Assembly (NCBI GenBank): GCA_938015295.1
Contig: CALLQB010000057.1
Location: 1-64,000 of the forward strand
Source of the DNA: an uncultured Acidimicrobiales bacterium
GTDB lineage: Bacteria; Actinomycetota; Acidimicrobiia; Acidimicrobiales; SHLQ01
Direction: 5' to 3'
Length of the DNA: 64,000 nucleotides
Both the position numbers and the translations under genes were made by a program. Position 1 is the first letter of the stretch. Every line of letters starts with the position of its first letter. Below the pieces are notes generated by a model, which saw nothing but the letters and a program-made list of their open reading frames with translations, made no database searches and had not been told where the DNA came from. Below, in pieces: positions 58,868-64,000 of this stretch.

Positions 58868-60349
58868 ATGCGCGAAGCCGTCGAATCCGGGGAATCCCAA
58901 GCTGGCTTGGGCCGAGCGACGCAGGTAACGGTCCTTTTGGGTGGCTCTGTTGTTGCGGCTGCTGCCGGCTTTGGTGCCTTTTCACCGCAAGTTTTCTCGG
59001 GCATTTTGGTAGTGGCCGCAGTGATCGCCGCCGCAGTGATGCTGCGCACCCGGAGGGTCGATGCGGCAGTGTTCGCAGTCGGCATGGTTGGCATCGCTGT
59101 TTCTGACGCAACGATGCACCTGCGCATGACCTCGCATGCTGGTCCCGGTTACACCGCAATAACCGTTGTTGGCGCGATTGGTGCGTTTCTGGGGTACGCG
59201 GGATTCATTGCCTGGGCCGTATCGACCCTAGGAAAGCGAGCGGGAAATGTCGGCCGCGGCGCAGTACTTGATGGTGTCACCTTGGCTGCCGGTGCCACGT
59301 TGTTATTCGGTGTCGAGGTTCTCCTTCCTCAACTGCGGGCGACCGACACCAGTAATCTCGACCAGTTGCTTTTTGTCGGCTGCCTAGCCGCCGACATCGT
59401 GCTGGTCTGGGCAACCTTGCTACTTGCCTCGGCCAATCCCGGTTCTCGTCGCGCTTCGTTGCTGGCGGTTGGCGTTGGGTTGCATGTGGTCGTTGATGTG
59501 CTGCACGTGCTGATGGGTCGCTTCTCGAGCATGACCCTTGCCCACGTCGCCGAAGCCCTATCGGTCTTCACCTTTGTGCTGTGGATCTTTGCCGCTTTCT
59601 CGAGCACCGAAGAACAGCGAGCCAGTCAACGATCGATGGTGCTGGTTTCGAAGGTTCGAGTGGTCGCTTTGCTAGTTACCTTCTTTTCGCCAGCGTTTGT
59701 TCTAGCGATGCGGCTTTGGGGGGCCGACCGGACGGCAGCAATTCTGGTGCTCTCGGTATCGGCGGGCCTTGCACTTGCGGTTGCTCTGCGGACCCAAAGT
59801 CTGGCTAAGGATTTGCGGTCGGCGCACGACGAACTCCGTCATCAGGCGAGCCACGATTCTTTGACGGGCATCGCCAACCGCAGCGTTGTGCTTCAGACGC
59901 TGTCGAGGCTTGGCAAACCGACCGAAGGCGACCTCGTTGCCGTGCTCTACCTCGACCTGAACGGGTTCAAGGCGGTCAACGACAACCTTGGGCACGCAGC
60001 AGGCGACTCGGTGCTTGTCGAGGTGGCGTCTCGGCTGAGTGGGGCGACACGAGATCACGACATTGTCGCTCGAATGGGTGGCGACGAGTTTGTGGTACTG
60101 CTGCTCAACATCAACGAAGAAGGAATTAGCTCAACCAGGCTTCGGGTTGAGAACGAAGTCAACGCTGAGCCCTACCTCTGGTCTGGCATCGCTTTAGATG
60201 TCACCGCAAGTCTCGGCGTTGCGTCGTTCAACATCGCTGATCGGGGTATCGAGGGCTTTGACCCCGACGCGTTGTTGGCTCAAGCTGACTCGGAAATGCT
60301 TCGAAACAAACGTCTGTCGAAGGTTCGACCCGAGGCCATTGCTGCGTAG
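58868..60349 (+). CDS. Membrane diguanylate cyclase (GGDEF)
   Basis: A 493-residue protein. Residues about 18-310 hold around nine transmembrane helices with no recognisable sensor family. The C-terminal domain (about 325-490) is a GGDEF cyclase: DSLTGIANRSVVLQTLSRL, VLYLDLNGFKAVNDNLGHAAGDSVLVEVASRL and the intact active site MGGDEFVV. It would make cyclic-di-GMP from GTP at the membrane. ATG 58868 follows GGGA at a short distance. There is no EAL domain. Confidence 0.93.
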   Translation: MREAVESGESQAGLGRATQVTVLLGGSVVAAAAGFGAFSPQVFSGILVVAAVIAAAVMLRTRRVDAAVFAVGMVGIAVSDATMHLRMTSHAGPGYTAITVVGAIGAFLGYAGFIAWAVSTLGKRAGNVGRGAVLDGVTLAAGATLLFGVEVLLPQLRATDTSNLDQLLFVGCLAADIVLVWATLLLASANPGSRRASLLAVGVGLHVVVDVLHVLMGRFSSMTLAHVAEALSVFTFVLWIFAAFSSTEEQRASQRSMVLVSKVRVVALLVTFFSPAFVLAMRLWGADRTAAILVLSVSAGLALAVALRTQSLAKDLRSAHDELRHQASHDSLTGIANRSVVLQTLSRLGKPTEGDLVAVLYLDLNGFKAVNDNLGHAAGDSVLVEVASRLSGATRDHDIVARMGGDEFVVLLLNINEEGISSTRLRVENEVNAEPYLWSGIALDVTASLGVASFNIADRGIEGFDPDALLAQADSEMLRNKRLSKVRPEAIAA

Positions 60350-60361
60350 CGAGCGGGTACG

Positions 60362-61624
60362 TTACGTCGGGTCGTCGGCCGCCATGCGGCGCATTGGTCG
60401 TTCGGGGACTGACACCGATTCAGCTAGCAGTTCTGGGGTGCCGTGATCCGCGAACCATGCGCCGTACCTGACAGCAGCGGGCGACGCCGACATGCCGTGC
60501 AGAAACACTGATGCAACGATGACGATTACGATTACCGAAAGAACCTGCTCGTCGACTCCCTGACTTACAACCAGGAGTCCGAAAACCATCGATGCGAGCC
60601 CTCGTGGCCCGAACCATCCGAGGAACAACACGGTCGGCAGTTTTAATCCGGTGCCGAGTGTGGCGATGAGTACCGGGATGATCCTCGCAACGGTGAGTGT
60701 GGCCAACGCGCAGACGACGATCAACGGCGTCACGACGTCAAGCGCTGGCCAAACCAGAAGGGCTCCGAAGAGAACGAAGGTGATCGTTGCCCCGACCTGG
60801 GCAAGGTCTTCGGTCAGTTCGGTGTGGGAATGCGCGACGTCGCCCAACATGGCGCCGACCACAAGGCCGGCGACGAACGCAGCAACGAACCCGTTGCCTC
60901 CTAAGGCGGTGGATCCGGCAAAGGCGGCTACGGCGCACCCCAACGCAGCGAGCCTGAACCCTTCGGCGTCGGTCCATTGCCTGCTGGCGATCCAGCCGAT
61001 CGTTAGCGCGGTGACCACGGCGACGCCGATGCCAACGCCCACACCAACCGCGATTTCTGCGAGTGCTTCACTCACCAGTGACCCGGCGCTTTCAACCTCC
61101 TGCTCAGCCGCCATTGCCGCAAACAGCGCTACGACCGGAACAACGAGTCCGTCGTTGAGGCCCGATTCGATGTTGAGCGCCTGACGAATTCGCAGCGGCA
61201 CCGCTTTGTTGCTCACTACTGCCTCGCCCAAGGCTGCGTCGGTTGGGGCGACGATGGCCGCAATTAACGCTGCCTCGGCAAAGCGGAGATCGGTGAGGAG
61301 AAACGCTGTCGCAACGGCACCGATCGCGATGCTCAGGGGCATTCCAACGAGCAGCAGTCTTGCGGGTAGCCCGAGCGAATGGCGAAGACTGTTGGCATCG
61401 ATCCTCGAAGCATCGGCAAACAACAGCAGGGCGAGTGTTAGCTCAGCAGCCAGTGCAACAGTCTCATCCTCGAGCGTGAGGTCGAGGACGCCGCTGAGAT
61501 CGGGGCCGAGAAGAAAGCCGGCGGCAACCAGGATCATCGGAAGTGTCACAGGCAGCCGAGAAATGCGGCTTCGAATCAGCCCGGTGATTCCGAGGATCAC
61601 GGCAAGGACAGCTAGATCTCTCAC
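60362..61624 (-). CDS. Monovalent cation:proton antiporter (CPA1/NhaP-like)
   Basis: A 420-residue protein with about 12-13 helices. It has AELTLALLLFADASRID, the VAPTDAALGEAVVSNKAVPLRIRQALNIESGLNDGLVVPVVALFAA segment with the CPA1-type ESGLNDG ion-binding residues, and FLGWFGPRGLASMVFGLLV near the end. It exchanges sodium or potassium for protons. GTG 61624 is the start. It ends 12 bp from the convergent GGDEF gene, with no clear terminator between. Confidence 0.93.
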   Translation of the reverse strand: MRDLAVLAVILGITGLIRSRISRLPVTLPMILVAAGFLLGPDLSGVLDLTLEDETVALAAELTLALLLFADASRIDANSLRHSLGLPARLLLVGMPLSIAIGAVATAFLLTDLRFAEAALIAAIVAPTDAALGEAVVSNKAVPLRIRQALNIESGLNDGLVVPVVALFAAMAAEQEVESAGSLVSEALAEIAVGVGVGIGVAVVTALTIGWIASRQWTDAEGFRLAALGCAVAAFAGSTALGGNGFVAAFVAGLVVGAMLGDVAHSHTELTEDLAQVGATITFVLFGALLVWPALDVVTPLIVVCALATLTVARIIPVLIATLGTGLKLPTVLFLGWFGPRGLASMVFGLLVVSQGVDEQVLSVIVIVIVASVFLHGMSASPAAVRYGAWFADHGTPELLAESVSVPERPMRRMAADDPT

Positions 61625-61795
61625 CGTTGCATCGCCATGGTGACGGATCGTAGTTGCTCGATAGCGGTGCCTCTGCGCCCGCCCCTGACATCTAGGCTTT
61701 TGCGTATATTTCGTGTTGTTTCAAACTCAACCCCGTGGCATCTTGTTAGAGGCGGCTGCATCGGGGAGTCGAGTGCTGTAACGGGAGCATTTTTT

Positions 61796-64000
61796 ATGGT
61801 GGGTTCACTACGTACTTCGGCGGTTGTCATCGCCGCGATGTTGCTGGTGTCGTTGCTTGCTGTTGTCGACGACGCTTCGCCTGCGGGCGCCCAGGGGGCG
61901 TCTGACTTCAACGATGAGCTTGTCGCTGGCGGAATGTCGCAGATCCTGTCGCTTGACTGGATGCCTGATGGGCGAGCGCTCGTGGTCGGCAAATGGGGCG
62001 AAGTGCATGTGGTGACGCCGAGCACCGGAGGGAAGTACCGCCTATTCCAGGCCGAGGGCATCGACTCTGCCGGTGAGCGCGGTCTTCTCGACGTCGCGGT
62101 TGACCCGAACTTCTCCGCGAACAAGTACTTCTACCTCTACTACTCAGACTCATCCTCGCGACTGACGATCGCCCGCTACCGGTTTACCGGCAATGGCGTG
62201 ACCGATAAGGCAAGCCGAACAATCATTTGGCAGAACCCTGGTCCTCTCCACTCCTCGTTCGGGCAGTACCACATTGGTGGTTCGCTCAACTTCGGCAACG
62301 ACGCGAGGATGTATCTCACCATCGGCGATGGATTTTCGCCCGCAAATTCGGCCAACCTCACCAACGTTTTCGGCAAGGTCTTGCGAATAAACGCCGACGG
62401 TTCAGTTCCGGGAGACAACCCGTTCAACGACGGCACCGGTCCCAACATCGACGAGATCTGGGCCTACGGTCTCCGGAACCCGTTTCGGGCGTCGTTCGAC
62501 GCCCCGACGGGCCGCTTCTTTATCGGCGACGTTGGCGGCAACGATGCTCCCACCGCCTATGAAGAGGTCAACCTCGGTGCAGCGGGCAAGAACTACGGCT
62601 GGCCAGCATGCGAAGGACCGCTCGACGGTCCAAAGAGCGGACCGACGTGTCCAAGCGGCGTGACGGCGCCGATCATTACCTACGACCATGATCCAGGTGG
62701 CTCGTGTTGTCAGAATGCGGCAATAACGGGCGGTGAGATCTTCCGCTCGGGTGCATTGCCAGCCTCACTCAACGGTGCCTACATCTACGGTGACTATGCC
62801 GAACGCGAGCTGCGTTTCGCTACGTTCAACAGCAACGGATCGGTAGCGCAAGACGGCCAACTCAAAGCGGTTCCGAACTATCAACCTGTCTGGATCGGGC
62901 AAGGTCCCGATGGGCACATCTACTACGTGCATTTCGCGTACTCGGGAGCCAACGGCGAGCTCCGGCGTCTGCGTTATACCGGCGGTGCCGACACGCCGCC
63001 GGTTATCACCCAGGCCTCGGCAACCCCCACCTCGGGGGCGGCGCCACTCGACGTGGTCTTTACGGGTGCGGGGTCTGACGCCGACGGCGATCCGGTGTCC
63101 TACGTCTGGAGTTTCGGCGACGGCACCACGTCGACCAATCGGAATGCCTCCCACACCTACAGCTCGGCCGGCACCTATACGGCGACTCTCCGGGCTACCG
63201 CCGGCGGTGAGACAACTTCGTCTTCGCCGATCACCATTGCCGTTGGTCAAGCGCCGACCGTCGCCATCACCTCGCCTTCGCATCAGTCTTCCTTCGTCGC
63301 AGGCGAGACCATCGAACTAACGGGCACCGCGACCGACAATGGTCCGCTTTCGAACTCCAGCTATCGCTGGGACGTTTCGCTGGTACACGACAATCACATT
63401 CATCCGACGTTGAGCGCGATATCTGGACCGAACCGAAGCTTCACTGTGCCCAGATCTGGCCACGATTTCGCTGGTGATACCAGCTATCTGGTGACCCTCA
63501 CTGTCACCGACAGTGACGGCATTCAAACCGTGGAGACGGTCGAGATCGAACCAGTGAAGCGCTCGATTACCGTTGCGAACCAGCAAGCAGCAGTGTCGAC
63601 GGTGAAAGTCGATGGCATCACCCGCAACAGCCCATTTGTTCTCGACACGATCGAGGGTTTTGCACATGGCATCGAAGCAGTGGCCTCGACCTGTGTGAAC
63701 AACGTGAACTACGTCTTCTCGGCGTGGAACATCGGGGGCTCGAGGGCTCGCACCTATACGGTGCCCGCAACCGACCGAAGTATCAGTGCTTCGTTTACCA
63801 CCGGCGACTGCACGCCGCCGCCCACCGGACCCGACGAGGTAAAGCCGGCTGCTGCATGGACGGGCTCGTTCTTCGGAACCAGTTGGGGCAACCCGACCAC
63901 GACGCCGTCGCCAATACAGTTGACGGGAACCGCAACGGACAACCAAGCCTTGCGCCGAATCGACATATACCTCCGCGACCGCACGACGCTCCAGTTCTGG
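61796..64000 (+). CDS. Secreted PQQ-type sugar dehydrogenase-like protein with PKD and Ig-like domains (3' end outside window)
   Basis: The frame is open for 735 codons to the window edge. A signal peptide (about 1-35, ending AGAQG) is followed by a six-bladed glucose/sorbosone-dehydrogenase-type domain (about 45-395): LSLDWMPDGRALVVGKWG, GERGLLDVAVDPNFSANKYFYLYYS, HIGGSLNFGNDARMYLTIGDG, EIWAYGLRNPFRASFD and FFIGDVGGND. A PKD domain (about 410-480, WSFGDGTTS) and further Ig-like modules follow. The protein probably ends in more adhesion or wall-binding modules. GGGAG lies eight bases before ATG 61796. PQQ dependence is inferred from the family. Confidence 0.88.
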   Translation, partial: MVGSLRTSAVVIAAMLLVSLLAVVDDASPAGAQGASDFNDELVAGGMSQILSLDWMPDGRALVVGKWGEVHVVTPSTGGKYRLFQAEGIDSAGERGLLDVAVDPNFSANKYFYLYYSDSSSRLTIARYRFTGNGVTDKASRTIIWQNPGPLHSSFGQYHIGGSLNFGNDARMYLTIGDGFSPANSANLTNVFGKVLRINADGSVPGDNPFNDGTGPNIDEIWAYGLRNPFRASFDAPTGRFFIGDVGGNDAPTAYEEVNLGAAGKNYGWPACEGPLDGPKSGPTCPSGVTAPIITYDHDPGGSCCQNAAITGGEIFRSGALPASLNGAYIYGDYAERELRFATFNSNGSVAQDGQLKAVPNYQPVWIGQGPDGHIYYVHFAYSGANGELRRLRYTGGADTPPVITQASATPTSGAAPLDVVFTGAGSDADGDPVSYVWSFGDGTTSTNRNASHTYSSAGTYTATLRATAGGETTSSSPITIAVGQAPTVAITSPSHQSSFVAGETIELTGTATDNGPLSNSSYRWDVSLVHDNHIHPTLSAISGPNRSFTVPRSGHDFAGDTSYLVTLTVTDSDGIQTVETVEIEPVKRSITVANQQAAVSTVKVDGITRNSPFVLDTIEGFAHGIEAVASTCVNNVNYVFSAWNIGGSRARTYTVPATDRSISASFTTGDCTPPPTGPDEVKPAAAWTGSFFGTSWGNPTTTPSPIQLTGTATDNQALRRIDIYLRDRTTLQFW

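Noticed and set aside
1-64000. tRNA and rRNA genes, prophage or integrase genes, toxin-antitoxin pairs.
   Set aside because: None was recognised on either strand; the listed genes fill nearly all of the window.

Overview
The window looks like chromosomal core and accessory sequence from a high-GC actinobacterium, most likely an Acidimicrobiia/Ilumatobacter-type lineage (inference). The reasons are F420-type luciferase-like oxidoreductase, DUF3499, septum-formation and DUF393 families, ECF sigma/anti-sigma pairs with an HC2 zinc finger, an actinobacterial-type small ribosomal protein bL37, GTG/TTG starts, and many genes whose start lies 6-8 nt after a TANNNT -10 hexamer (leaderless transcripts). 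There are no rRNA or tRNA genes, no CRISPR array, no intact insertion sequence and no phage genes. Both edges cut a gene: a sensor histidine kinase on the left and a secreted sugar-dehydrogenase-like protein on the right.

1-9.8 kb: histidine kinase (partial), a giant zinc-ribbon/cyclase/AAA/TPR protein, 1-Cys peroxiredoxin, secreted SGNH hydrolase, a zinc-ribbon microprotein, TrmH-type RNA methyltransferase, cyclophilin and 3-hydroxyacyl-CoA dehydrogenase. 9.8-18.3 kb: a leftward Ppx/GppA - MFS - RND operon, then a divergent AcoX-like kinase-fold protein and a D-aminoacylase-like amidohydrolase. 18.3-23.7 kb: envelope-related genes (septum-formation-domain protein, OmpA-like protein, DUF983, anchored beta-propeller), an HExxH protein, a HAD phosphatase and DUF3499. 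24-28.6 kb: an LLM oxidoreductase and two tandem secreted DUF4038 (apiosidase-like) proteins with RTX-type calcium repeats. 28.6-32 kb: a coupled set of thioesterase, a PTPase-BtuF fusion and a PAQR membrane protein, plus another membrane protein. 32-34.2 kb: an ECF sigma factor and a multidomain anti-sigma factor that appears to carry an MacB/FtsX-like extracellular domain and an M15 peptidase domain. 34.3-40 kb: DUF952, uracil phosphoribosyltransferase, a two-subunit NDP-forming acyl-CoA synthetase, SDR and AMP-forming acyl-CoA ligase. 40-46.1 kb: a BMP-type nucleoside ABC importer operon ending in a phytanoyl-CoA-dioxygenase-like gene. 46.3-55.9 kb: small membrane protein, bL37, DUF393, PHP phosphoesterase, acyltransferase, YchF, DUF192, RsmI, Flp pilin, RmuC, MetG and TatD. 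56-64 kb: nitroreductase, amidohydrolase, CoA transferase, diguanylate cyclase, CPA1 antiporter and the truncated secreted dehydrogenase.

The most noteworthy items are the peptidase-bearing anti-sigma factor, the PTPase/cobalamin-binding-protein fusion, the tandem DUF4038-RTX pair, the short bL37 gene, a DUF983 gene lying wholly antisense inside the DUF3499 reading frame, a 51-bp element present upstream of two unrelated genes, REP-like GGGTCAGG palindromes, and the recurrent leaderless promoter arrangement. All calls come from reading the sequence; no homology search was run.
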